In this document: one piece after another, positions 6,841 through 14,616 of the stretch | Layout: each line of letters opens with the position of its first letter | Numbering within the stretch: position 1 is the stretch's first letter | Origin: Rummeliibacillus sp044763875 | GTDB lineage: Bacteria; Bacillota; Bacilli; Bacillales_A; Planococcaceae | Length of the DNA stretch: 64,000 nucleotides | Direction: 5' to 3' | Assembly: GCF_044763875.1 (NCBI RefSeq) | Contig: NZ_JBIWGZ010000002.1 | Span: 434,001 to 498,000, forward strand | Notes under the pieces: model-generated | Databases searched by the model: none | Told to the model about the DNA's origin: nothing | The model's input: only the letters and a program-made list of their open reading frames with translations | Translations under genes and position numbers: made by a program

Positions 6841-8454
6841 TTAAGATATATGTTGGTAGCTTGGTATCGTTAAGAATTCTTCAAATTCTTCTTGTAACGT
6901 TAAATCGGTAAAGATTTCAGCAGCTTCTTCAAAGCGACCAGTTGAGAAGTTTTCTTCCCCTACTTGTTCAGCAATTTTTTGTAATTCTTGTTTCAACAAC
7001 TCTTTGAATAAGGCTACATCAATCTTTTGGCCATCTTCTAATTTACCTTCAGGATGTCGAATCCATTGCCATACCTGTGTACGTGAAATTTCTGCTGTTG
7101 CAGCATCTTCCATCATATTATTGATTGGAGCAGCACCATTTCCACGTAACCAAGAAGCAATATATTGCACTCCCACACTACAGTTAATACGTAAACCATC
7201 TTCAGTAATCGTACCTTGTGGAACTTCTAGTAAATTTTCAGCAGTAACATGCACATCTTCACGTTTACGTTCAATTTGATTTGGATTTTTCATATGCTGA
7301 TCAAATTGTTCCATTGCAACAGGTACTAATCCTGGATGCGCTACCCATGTTCCATCGTGTCCATCTGTCGCTTCACGGCGTTTATCCTCGCGAACTTTTT
7401 CGAAAGCAATTTCATTTGCCTGTGGATCATCTTTAATCGGAATTTGAGCAGCCATTCCACCTATTGCAGGTGCGTTTCGCTTATGACAAGTTTGAATACA
7501 CAATTGTGTATACGCTCTCATAAATGGTGATGTCATCGTTACTTGGCCTCGATCTGGTAAAATAACATCTGAATGATTACGTAATCGTTTGATATAGCTA
7601 AAAATATAATCCCAACGACCACAGTTTAAACCAGCTGAATGTTCTTTTAACTCATATAAGATCTCATCCATTTCGAAAGCCGCAGGAATCGTTTCAATTA
7701 AAACTGTTGCTTTAATCGTCCCTTGTGGAATCCCTAGATAATCTTGTGAGTAGACAAAGATATCATTCCATAGTCTAGCTTCTAAATGACTTTCTAATTT
7801 TGGTAAATAGAAATACGGCCCTGAACCTTTTGCAATTAATTCTTTTGCATTATGGAATAAAAATAATCCGAAGTCAAAAAGGCTTCCAGACATAGGCTCA
7901 CCATTTACTTCTACGTTTCTTTCAATCAAGTGTAACCCTCGTGGACGAACTAATAATGTAGCTGTTTCATTATTTAAGCTATATACTTTGCCATTTGAAG
8001 ATTGAGTGAAGGAAATGGCTTTACGTACAGCATCATACATATTGATTTGACCTTCAATCATATTCTCCCAAGTTGGAGAAGTTGCATCTTCAAAACATGC
8101 CATAAACATTTTTGCCCCAGAATTTAGTGCATTAATGACCATTTTACGCGTTACAGGGCCTGTAATTTCAACACGACGGTCTTGCAAATCTTCAGGTAAT
8201 GGAGCAATTGTCCAATCCCCTTCTCGAATTGACTTCGTTTCATCTAAAAAATTTAGAGAAGCACCCGCATCTAATTGTTTTTGACGAACCTCTCTTCGTT
8301 CTAATAAAGCTTTTCTTCTATCGTTAAATTGCAGTTGTAATGATGCGATAAATTGTAATGCGTCTGGCGTTAATATTTGCTCAGTTGATGCATTCTGTGA
8401 ACCTATTATTCTAATAGTAGGAGTTGCCGTTTGCTGACTTCCCAAATCGATCAT
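6841..8454 (-). CDS. aceB: Malate synthase A
   Basis: This enzyme condenses glyoxylate with acetyl-CoA to malate, the second step of the glyoxylate shunt. The 537-residue frame has the family length and motifs, including RRVEITGP, NSGAKMFMACFEDATSPTWEN, LNCGRWDYIFS and GMAAQIP. Start choice is unsettled. The ATG at 8454 directly follows AAAGG with no spacer, whereas the in-frame TTG at 8445 has the ideal nine-base spacing, so the true protein may be three residues shorter. It lies 146 bases downstream of aceA in the same direction, with a large hairpin between them. Confidence 0.95.
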   Translation of the reverse strand: MIDLGSQQTATPTIRIIGSQNASTEQILTPDALQFIASLQLQFNDRRKALLERREVRQKQLDAGASLNFLDETKSIREGDWTIAPLPEDLQDRRVEITGPVTRKMVINALNSGAKMFMACFEDATSPTWENMIEGQINMYDAVRKAISFTQSSNGKVYSLNNETATLLVRPRGLHLIERNVEVNGEPMSGSLFDFGLFLFHNAKELIAKGSGPYFYLPKLESHLEARLWNDIFVYSQDYLGIPQGTIKATVLIETIPAAFEMDEILYELKEHSAGLNCGRWDYIFSYIKRLRNHSDVILPDRGQVTMTSPFMRAYTQLCIQTCHKRNAPAIGGMAAQIPIKDDPQANEIAFEKVREDKRREATDGHDGTWVAHPGLVPVAMEQFDQHMKNPNQIERKREDVHVTAENLLEVPQGTITEDGLRINCSVGVQYIASWLRGNGAAPINNMMEDAATAEISRTQVWQWIRHPEGKLEDGQKIDVALFKELLKQELQKIAEQVGEENFSTGRFEEAAEIFTDLTLQEEFEEFLTIPSYQHIS

Positions 8455-8487
8455 CCTTTCAAATCAACTATGTTGAAGAATAGAGAA

Positions 8488-8586
8488 GGCTGTTTGTTAC
8501 TATTTCTTAAAATCAATTAAATCTAGTTTTTGTGTAAGCGATTTAAAAGATAAATAGGTTTGAACTAGAAATAGGTACAAACAGCC
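8488..8586 (-). other. Large imperfect stem-loop between aceA and aceB
   Basis: GGCTGTTTGT (8488-8497) pairs with ACAAACAGCC (8577-8586). After a 2x2 internal loop, CTATTTCT (8500-8507) pairs with AGAAATAG (8567-8574). The loop is 59 bases. The minus-strand 3' side is only moderately T-rich, so it may be an attenuator, processing site or stability element rather than a full terminator. Confidence 0.6.
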
Positions 8587-8600
8587 GTAATATAAATTAA

Positions 8601-9884
8601 TTAGATAAATTGTGCAGTTTCTGTAGAACCTTTCATAGCTGTTGTTGAAGAAGTTCCACCTGAAATAACTTGTGATACTTCATCAAAGTAGCCAGTACCT
8701 ACTTCACGTTGATGTTTTGTAGCTGTATAGCCTTTTTCTTCACTCGCAAATTCTTCTTGTTGTAATTTAGAGTACGCAGCCATACCGTTATCTTTGTAAT
8801 CATGAGCCAATTTGAACATGCTGTGATTTAGTGCATGGAAACCAGCTAAAGTAACGAATTGGAATTTGTAACCCATTTTACCAAGTTCAACTTGATATTT
8901 TGCAATTGTTTCATCATCTAAATTTGCTTTCCAGTTGAATGAAGGCGAGCAATTATAAGCTAATAGTTTATCTGGGAATTGAGCATGAATTGCATCAGCA
9001 AATTTCTTTGCTTCTTCTAAATCCGGTTTAGATGTTTCACACCAAACTAAATCAGCATATGGTGCGTAAGCTAAACCACGAGCAATCGCTTGATCGATTC
9101 CAGCTTTTGTTCGGAAGAATCCTTCTGGTGTACGTTCTCCAGTGATGAATTCTGCATCACGTGGATCAATATCACTAGTTACCATATCAGCTGCATCTGC
9201 ATCTGTACGTGCAATTAAAATAGTTGGTACACCAGATACGTCAGCTGCAAGTCGTGCTGCTACTAAATTACGAATTGCATTTTGAGTTGGCAGTAAAACT
9301 TTGCCCCCTAAATGACCACATTTTTTCTCAGACGCTAATTGGTCTTCTAAGTGGACACCAGCAGCGCCTGCTTCAATCATACCTTTAATCAATTCAAAGA
9401 CATTTAAAGGACCACCAAAACCTGCTTCTGCATCTGCTACGATTGGCGCAAACCAGTCGAAATTGTCTAAGCGACCTTCAGCATGATCAATTTGGTCTGC
9501 ACGTTGCAGTGCTTGGTTGATTCGTTTAACTACTTGTGGTACAGAGTTTGCAGGATATAAAGATTGATCAGGATACATTTGACCAGAAAGGTTTGCATCT
9601 GCTGCTACTTGCCATCCACTTAAGTAAATTGCTTGTAAGCCTGCTTTTACTTGTTGTACTGCTTGATTTCCTGTTAAAGCACCTAATGCATTGATGAAAT
9701 CTTCTTCATTTAGAGATTTCCATAAACGCGCTGCACCTTTTTCCGCTAAAGTATGTTGAATTTGTACAGAACCACGAAGTTTCACTACCTCTTCTGCAGT
9801 AAATGGACGTTCAATCCCATTCCAACGCTCTTCTGCTGCCCAGCTTTTTTCAAGTTCCTCAATTTGTTGTTGTCTTGTTAACAT
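8601..9884 (-). CDS. aceA: Isocitrate lyase
   Basis: Isocitrate lyase splits isocitrate to glyoxylate and succinate and opens the glyoxylate shunt. The signature KKCGH is at 187-191 with catalytic Cys189, and the substrate-binding blocks AYNCSPSFNW and TLAGFHALN are present. The 427-residue length is usual for the family. Three closely spaced starts exist: GTG 9896, ATG 9890 and ATG 9884. AAAGG lies 5 bases before 9890 and 11 before 9884; I chose 9884 because the family normally starts near MLTRQQQ. A LytTR regulator is transcribed divergently. Confidence 0.96.
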   Translation of the reverse strand: MLTRQQQIEELEKSWAAEERWNGIERPFTAEEVVKLRGSVQIQHTLAEKGAARLWKSLNEEDFINALGALTGNQAVQQVKAGLQAIYLSGWQVAADANLSGQMYPDQSLYPANSVPQVVKRINQALQRADQIDHAEGRLDNFDWFAPIVADAEAGFGGPLNVFELIKGMIEAGAAGVHLEDQLASEKKCGHLGGKVLLPTQNAIRNLVAARLAADVSGVPTILIARTDADAADMVTSDIDPRDAEFITGERTPEGFFRTKAGIDQAIARGLAYAPYADLVWCETSKPDLEEAKKFADAIHAQFPDKLLAYNCSPSFNWKANLDDETIAKYQVELGKMGYKFQFVTLAGFHALNHSMFKLAHDYKDNGMAAYSKLQQEEFASEEKGYTATKHQREVGTGYFDEVSQVISGGTSSTTAMKGSTETAQFI

Positions 9885-9968
9885 ATACATACACACCTTT
9901 CACTTTGACTTTGTTGAACGCTAGCTTTCTATTTAAAAATACACCCCTACATTTTGTTGCATAACAGC

Positions 9969-10000
9969 TACCGTTGTTATAAACTAATATACAACAGGTA
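9969..10000. promoter_or_regulatory. Dyad in the aceA / LytTR divergent promoter region
   Basis: TACCGTTGTTAT (9969-9980) faces ATACAACAGGTA (9989-10000), an imperfect dyad. On the minus strand CTGTT also recurs in AGCTGTTAT about 30 bp further on, about three helical turns away, as LytTR sites often do. It is a candidate binding site for the neighbouring regulator. Confidence 0.4.
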
Positions 10001-10105
10001 ATGTATTTTGTAATTGTTTTTGGATGAAATACCTTTTTTTTACGATAAATGAATTAATTTCTAAGACGAAGTGAAAATTCAGGATTGGTATAGGAGGAGC
10101 ATGAC

Positions 10106-10777
10106 ATGATACAAAGTACAGAAGTTTTAGCGAAAGAATTAGCCGAACAGTATAGTAATTTATTAGTAGATTGGATACCAAAAGGAGCCTCAATCGCTAT
10201 AGCAGTAGGCGAAACTTACATCTATTATGAAGTAGGTGCATACGATATTCTTTTAGAAAATGGAACGAAGTTTAAAAAAGGAAGTATTGCTGATCGTGTT
10301 ATTAAAGAAAGAAAGAAAATTGAAACTGTTATAGAGCAGGAACTTTTAGGTATTCCATATTACGGTATTGGTTACCCTATCGATTTTTTAGGTAAGCCTG
10401 CTGCATTAATTGTTATATTGTCTCCAAATCATCCCGAAGTAAAGAGAGAACCTTATCGCTTTATAACAGGTAAAGAGCAAGATCAGTGGGTACCCATTGC
10501 AATTGATAAGATTTCCCATTTTGAAAGTCTTAATAAGAAGAATTGGTTTTATGCGAATGGTGATCAATATAAAATAAATTTGACGCTAAAAGAGCTCGCA
10601 AGAAGATTACCAGACTATTTTTTAAGGATTCATCGTTCCTATATTATTAACATCCATGCCATCAGTCGTATCACTCGTGACTTCTCCTCAAATTTAATCA
10701 TTATTATGAAAGATGGCATTGAACTACCTGTAAGTAATTCCTATTTAAATGAAGTGAAACGAGTTTTAGAGTTTTAA
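10106..10777 (+). CDS. LytTR-family transcriptional regulator next to aceA
   Basis: This 223-residue cytoplasmic protein has a C-terminal LytTR DNA-binding domain (about 128-222; NWFYANGDQYKINLTLKELA, LRIHRSYIINIHAI, LPVSNSYLNEVK). The N-terminal 125 residues look like a small-molecule or PAS-like sensing module (SIAIAVGETYIYYEVGAYD; ELLGIPYYGIGYPI). It is not a receiver domain and has no membrane segment, so this is a one-component regulator. AGGAGGAG precedes the ATG at 10106. Divergence from aceA suggests it controls the glyoxylate shunt; that link is inferred. Confidence 0.8.
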   Translation: MIQSTEVLAKELAEQYSNLLVDWIPKGASIAIAVGETYIYYEVGAYDILLENGTKFKKGSIADRVIKERKKIETVIEQELLGIPYYGIGYPIDFLGKPAALIVILSPNHPEVKREPYRFITGKEQDQWVPIAIDKISHFESLNKKNWFYANGDQYKINLTLKELARRLPDYFLRIHRSYIINIHAISRITRDFSSNLIIIMKDGIELPVSNSYLNEVKRVLEF

Positions 10778-10934
10778 CTAATGCAAATAAAAAGAAGTCT
10801 TTGGTTGGATTAAAGCATAAAGGGTCTACTCTACAATCATTTATACCAATGTAAAAATAATCTTAAAGATTTTAATATAAAGAATATAAAAGCTCTTTTA
10901 TATGATATTGTTGATTTTTTAATTCATCTTACTT

Positions 10935-11098
10935 GAGCGAAAGGCTGAGTCCTGTGGGAAAGAGAGCTAGACGAGACCCCACAGCGAGATTTTCTCTGCG
11001 ACGAAGCTAGCGATGCGATGCAGGAGCAAAAAAGGAGGCTCGTTGGTTCACCACTGAAAAAACGTACGCCTGTAGCGAATCGGATGGAAAATTAACAG
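10935..11098 (+). repeat. Degenerate Bacillales intergenic repeat, copy 1
   Basis: GC-richer than its surroundings, this block carries pieces typical of interspersed repeats in this bacterial group: GAGCGAAAGGCTGAG, CTGTGGGAAAG, GACGAGACCCCACAGCG, GGAGGCTCGTTGGTTCACC and CGCCTGTAGCG. The stretch 10998-11029 is nearly identical to the reverse complement of 33246-33277. It has no coding potential. Confidence 0.7.
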
Positions 11099-11120
11099 TA
11101 TTGCTAAACAAATTCAATAT

Positions 11121-11171
11121 CAAAAAAAGATAGATGAAAGCAGACTAATCTGCAGCATCTATCTTTTTTTG
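11121..11171 (+). terminator. Long terminator-like hairpin before potR
   Basis: CAAAAAAAGATAGATG (11121-11136) pairs perfectly with 11156-11171. An inner GCAGA/TCTGC stem (11140-11153) and T7 follow. It can terminate in either direction and insulates the pot operon. Confidence 0.85.
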
Positions 11172-11211
11172 GTCTAATTAAAACCAAATAATTTTATTTT
11201 CACCAAAAAGG

Positions 11212-11239
11212 TTGAAAAATATGAGCAATTTTGTATAAT
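11212..11239 (+). promoter_or_regulatory. SigA-type promoter of potRABCD
   Basis: A -35 box TTGAAA (11212-11217) and a perfect -10 box TATAAT (11234-11239) have a 16-bp spacer. The repeat operator region begins about 13 bp downstream. Confidence 0.75.
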
Positions 11240-11251
11240 AGATAGCGTTTT

Positions 11252-11342
11252 AGTAAACTAAAAGTTTTGTAACAGTAAACTTTTGTTACTGCAAGTTAGG
11301 CAAAAGTAAACTTAATTAACTGCAAGTTTACTAATAGTAAAC
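11252..11342 (+). promoter_or_regulatory. Iterated AGTAAAC operator with 31-bp tandem repeats
   Basis: AGTAAAC occurs at 11252, 11274, 11305 and 11336, plus an inverted GTTTACT at 11326-11332. Copies two to four are exactly 31 bp apart, close to three helical turns. The units 11274-11304 and 11305-11335 also share AACTGCAAGTT-type cores. It lies between promoter and potR start, so it is the likely autoregulatory site of PotR. Confidence 0.65.
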
Positions 11343-11361
11343 AAATTGAGGAGTACTATAG

Positions 11362-11904
11362 ATGCAAATCGGCAAAAAAATTAAACGACTTCGTCTAAAA
11401 AAGGACCTTACCCAAGAAGAATTAGGTGAAAGAACAGATTTGAGCAAAGGATACATCTCTCAACTAGAAAGAGATTTAAACTCTCCTTCAATCGAAACAC
11501 TCTTCGCATTATTAGAAGTCCTTGGTTCAACACCAAAAGAATTCTTTGATGATGATGTTGAAGATCAGAAGGTCGTATACACCGAGGAAGATCACAACAT
11601 TTATACAGATGAGGAAAAAAAATATAGTATAAAATGGCTTATTCCAACTTCAAATGAAAAAGAAATTGAGCCTGTCTTGATTACTTTCGAAGAACATGGC
11701 GAGTTTAAACAATTTGAGCCATCTCTATCTGAAACCTTTATATATGTGCTAGAGGGTCGTGTACGACTTGTGTTAGGTAAACAATCATTTGTTGCAAAAA
11801 AGGGAAATACAATCTACTTTGATGCTTCAGATAATCATCAATTGTTCAATGATATTGCAGGCAAGACGGAGTTTTTACTTGTCGCAACTGAATCATATTT
11901 GTAG
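11362..11904 (+). CDS. XRE-cupin transcriptional regulator of polyamine uptake (PotR-like)
   Basis: This 180-residue cytoplasmic regulator has an N-terminal XRE helix-turn-helix (about 5-60; LTQEELGERTDLSKGYISQLE) and a C-terminal cupin_2 sensor domain (about 108-178; EHGEFKQFEPSLSETFIYVL). This architecture commonly leads the pot operon in Firmicutes. GAGGAG precedes the ATG at 11362, and potA follows after 16 bases. The upstream 31-bp repeats suggest autoregulation. The ligand is unproven; a polyamine is expected from context. Confidence 0.85.
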   Translation: MQIGKKIKRLRLKKDLTQEELGERTDLSKGYISQLERDLNSPSIETLFALLEVLGSTPKEFFDDDVEDQKVVYTEEDHNIYTDEEKKYSIKWLIPTSNEKEIEPVLITFEEHGEFKQFEPSLSETFIYVLEGRVRLVLGKQSFVAKKGNTIYFDASDNHQLFNDIAGKTEFLLVATESYL

Positions 11905-11920
11905 CTTAGGAGGACCATAA

Positions 11921-13024
11921 ATGTCGGAAAATGCAATTATTCACTTTGATAAAGTTTCAAAATCATTTAGCGATGGAACTGTTGTATTGAAGGATATCAG
12001 CTTTGAAATGGAACGTGGTAAATTTTATACCTTACTCGGACCTTCAGGCTGCGGTAAAACAACCATTCTACGTCTAATCGCTGGTTTTATGGAACCAACA
12101 AGCGGCTCTATTTATTTTAATGGTAATAAAATTAATAATGTTCCTGCTAATGAGCGACAAGTTAATACTGTATTCCAAGACTATGCACTATTTCCACATT
12201 TAAATGTGTTTGAAAATGTAGCATTTGGCTTACGTATTAAGAAAGTTGGCAATGCAGAGATTACGAAAAGAGTAGAAGAAGCATTAAAATTCGTAAACTT
12301 AGCCGGCTACAGTCAACGTGAAATCTCGGAAATGTCTGGTGGTCAACGTCAACGTGTTGCGATTGCACGAGCAATTGTAAATGACCCTGAAATCATTCTA
12401 TTAGATGAACCACTTTCCGCATTAGATTTAAAGCTTCGTACGGAAATGCAATATGAACTTCGTGAATTACAACAACGCTTAGGTAAAACATTTGTCTTCG
12501 TCACGCATGACCAAGAAGAAGCACTCGCAATGTCAGATGAAATCTTCGTATTAAATGAAGGTCATATAGAGCAAAGTGGATCTCCTGTTGATATTTATGA
12601 TGAACCAATTAATCGCTTTGTAGCTGATTTCATAGGTGAATCTAATATCGTTCCAGGTACGATGATAAAAGATTTTGAGGTTACATTCACTGGTAAAACC
12701 TTTGAGTGCGTTGACCAAGGATTAAATCCAAATGAAAAAGTTGACATCGTTATTCGCCCAGAAGATTTAGAAATCACAGATATTGACAAAGGGAAACTTG
12801 AAGTGAAAGTAGATACACAACTATTCCGTGGTGTACACTATGAACTTTCTACTTATGATCAGGATGGCAATGAATGGCTTGTTCACTCACTGAAAAAAGC
12901 AGATGTTGGTGCAAAAATCGGCTTAGACTTTGATCCAGAAGCAATTCACGTTATGAGATTAAACGAATCAGAAGAAGATTTTGATAGACGTTTAGAGTCA
13001 TATGGGGAAGAAGATAATGCGTAA
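11921..13024 (+). CDS. potA: Spermidine/putrescine ABC transporter ATPase
   Basis: The 367-residue ATPase energises polyamine import. Walker A is GPSGCGKTT, the signature is MSGGQRQR, and Walker B is IILLDEPLSALD, with the switch His in FVTHDQEE. The C-terminal TOBE_2 regulatory domain covers about 275-345. AGGAGG precedes the ATG. Its stop overlaps the potB start by eight bases, as expected for translational coupling. The Pot assignment over other CUT1/POPT importers comes from the whole operon and the PotD sequence. Confidence 0.92.
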   Translation: MSENAIIHFDKVSKSFSDGTVVLKDISFEMERGKFYTLLGPSGCGKTTILRLIAGFMEPTSGSIYFNGNKINNVPANERQVNTVFQDYALFPHLNVFENVAFGLRIKKVGNAEITKRVEEALKFVNLAGYSQREISEMSGGQRQRVAIARAIVNDPEIILLDEPLSALDLKLRTEMQYELRELQQRLGKTFVFVTHDQEEALAMSDEIFVLNEGHIEQSGSPVDIYDEPINRFVADFIGESNIVPGTMIKDFEVTFTGKTFECVDQGLNPNEKVDIVIRPEDLEITDIDKGKLEVKVDTQLFRGVHYELSTYDQDGNEWLVHSLKKADVGAKIGLDFDPEAIHVMRLNESEEDFDRRLESYGEEDNA

Positions 13025-13838
13025 AAAGGGGAATTTACTTTCACTCATTCCTTATTATATTTGGATTCTCTTCTTTGTTATTGCACCAATTCTTTTAGTA
13101 GTTTACTATTCTCTTTTAGATTTGCATGGTCATTTTACTTTAGAAAACTATAAAAATTTCTTTACTAGTGTTTATTTAAAAATGACATTAAGCTCGTTCT
13201 GGTATGCGTTCCTAATTACTTTTTTCTCATTATTAGTTTCGTATCCAGCCGCTTACTTGATTACGAAAACGAAGCATAAACAGCTTTGGCTTATATTGAT
13301 TATTATTCCTTCATGGATAAATCTACTATTAAAAACATATGCATTTATCGGTATTTTCGGTAATAAGGGTCCGATTAATGCATTTGCTAAAGCAATCGGA
13401 CTACCAAATCAACAAATTTTATTTACGGATTATGCATTCGTATTTGTCTCTGTATATATCTTTATTCCATTTATGATTTTGCCAATTTTCAATGCACTCG
13501 ATAAACTCAACCCCGCATTAATTGATGCATCACGTGATTTAGGGGCTTCTAAATTAACAACATTACGAAGGGTAATTATTCCTTTGACGATGAATGGTAT
13601 TAAATCTGGGGTTCAAGCTGTATTTATCCCTTCCCTATCCCTATTCATGATTACTCGATTAATCGCTGGTAACCATGTTATTACACTCGGTACAGCAATT
13701 GAAGAACAATTCTTAACAACACAAAACTGGGGAATGGGTTCAACAATCGCTGTATTCTTAATTATCTTTATGTTTATCATCATGCTAATCACTGGTGAAA
13801 GACGGAAAGGAGCAGCTCGTAATGGAAAAACTAAATAA
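13017..13838 (+). CDS. potB: Spermidine/putrescine ABC transporter permease PotB
   Basis: This 273-residue inner permease has six predicted membrane helices. The EAA coupling loop is ALIDASRDLGASKLTTLRRVIIP, which contacts PotA. The ATG at 13017 lies inside the end of potA with GGGGAAG upstream; an in-frame ATG at 13002 has no ribosome site. Its end overlaps potC by 17 bases. Confidence 0.9.
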   Translation: MRKKGNLLSLIPYYIWILFFVIAPILLVVYYSLLDLHGHFTLENYKNFFTSVYLKMTLSSFWYAFLITFFSLLVSYPAAYLITKTKHKQLWLILIIIPSWINLLLKTYAFIGIFGNKGPINAFAKAIGLPNQQILFTDYAFVFVSVYIFIPFMILPIFNALDKLNPALIDASRDLGASKLTTLRRVIIPLTMNGIKSGVQAVFIPSLSLFMITRLIAGNHVITLGTAIEEQFLTTQNWGMGSTIAVFLIIFMFIIMLITGERRKGAARNGKTK

Positions 13839-14616
13839 AAGATCGAAACTCTATTTGACCTTCGTCTTTGTCGTTCTCTACGCACCGATTCTGTTCCTAG
13901 TATTTTATTCTTTCAATAGTGGCGATACCATGACGAACTTTAAATCGTTTACTTTAAGTCATTATAAAGATGTTTTCCATGATTCTAGACTAATAGTTAT
14001 TTTGATCAATACCGTTGTCGTAGCTTTGCTCTCTGCTTTAATCTCAACAATCATTGGGACGCTTGGTTCAATCGGTATCATTGCGGTTCGTAACCGCAAA
14101 CTTCGTAATACACTTTTATCATTAAATAATATTCTGATCGTTAGCCCCGACGTTATTATTGGCGCTTCTTTCTTAATTTTATTTACGATGGTTGGGGTTA
14201 AATTAGGCTTTACTTCTGTTTTACTATCTCATGTAGCATTTAGTATTCCAATCGTTGTTCTAATGGTATTACCAAAATTACAAGAAATGAGTTCATCCCT
14301 AATTGATGCAGCATTAGACTTAGGTGCTAGTCGTCGAGATGTATTAACACGTGTTATTTTGCCATTTATCAAACCTGGGATTTTCGCTGGTTTCTTTATG
14401 GCATTAACTTACTCTTTAGATGATTTTGCTGTAACATTCTTCGTTACTGGTAATGGTTTTAGTACTTTATCTGTAGAAATTTACTCAATGGCAAGAGCAG
14501 GGGTTTCTCTAACTGTTAACGCCATTTCTGGTTTAGTATTCTTTGTAACATTAATCCTTGTATTGGGTTATTACTTTATTACAATTCGTCAAACAAGAAC
14601 GGGGGCTCATAAATGA
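13822..14616 (+). CDS. potC: Spermidine/putrescine ABC transporter permease PotC
   Basis: This 264-residue second permease has six predicted helices and the EAA loop SLIDAALDLGASRRDVLTRVILP. The start at 13822 is preceded by GGAAAGGAG (13804-13812) within potB; the upstream in-frame ATG at 13795 has none. The stop overlaps the potD start as ATGA. It forms the membrane channel with PotB. Confidence 0.9.
   Translation: MEKLNKRSKLYLTFVFVVLYAPILFLVFYSFNSGDTMTNFKSFTLSHYKDVFHDSRLIVILINTVVVALLSALISTIIGTLGSIGIIAVRNRKLRNTLLSLNNILIVSPDVIIGASFLILFTMVGVKLGFTSVLLSHVAFSIPIVVLMVLPKLQEMSSSLIDAALDLGASRRDVLTRVILPFIKPGIFAGFFMALTYSLDDFAVTFFVTGNGFSTLSVEIYSMARAGVSLTVNAISGLVFFVTLILVLGYYFITIRQTRTGAHK

Noticed and set aside
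8531..8546. cre-like sequence TGTAAGCG in the aceA-aceB gap
   Set aside because: Lacks the 3' half of the catabolite-repression consensus and lies far from the promoter; too weak to claim.
11252..11342. Possible CRISPR array from 31-bp spacing
   Set aside because: Units are contiguous tandem repeats without unique spacers and lie in a promoter region.
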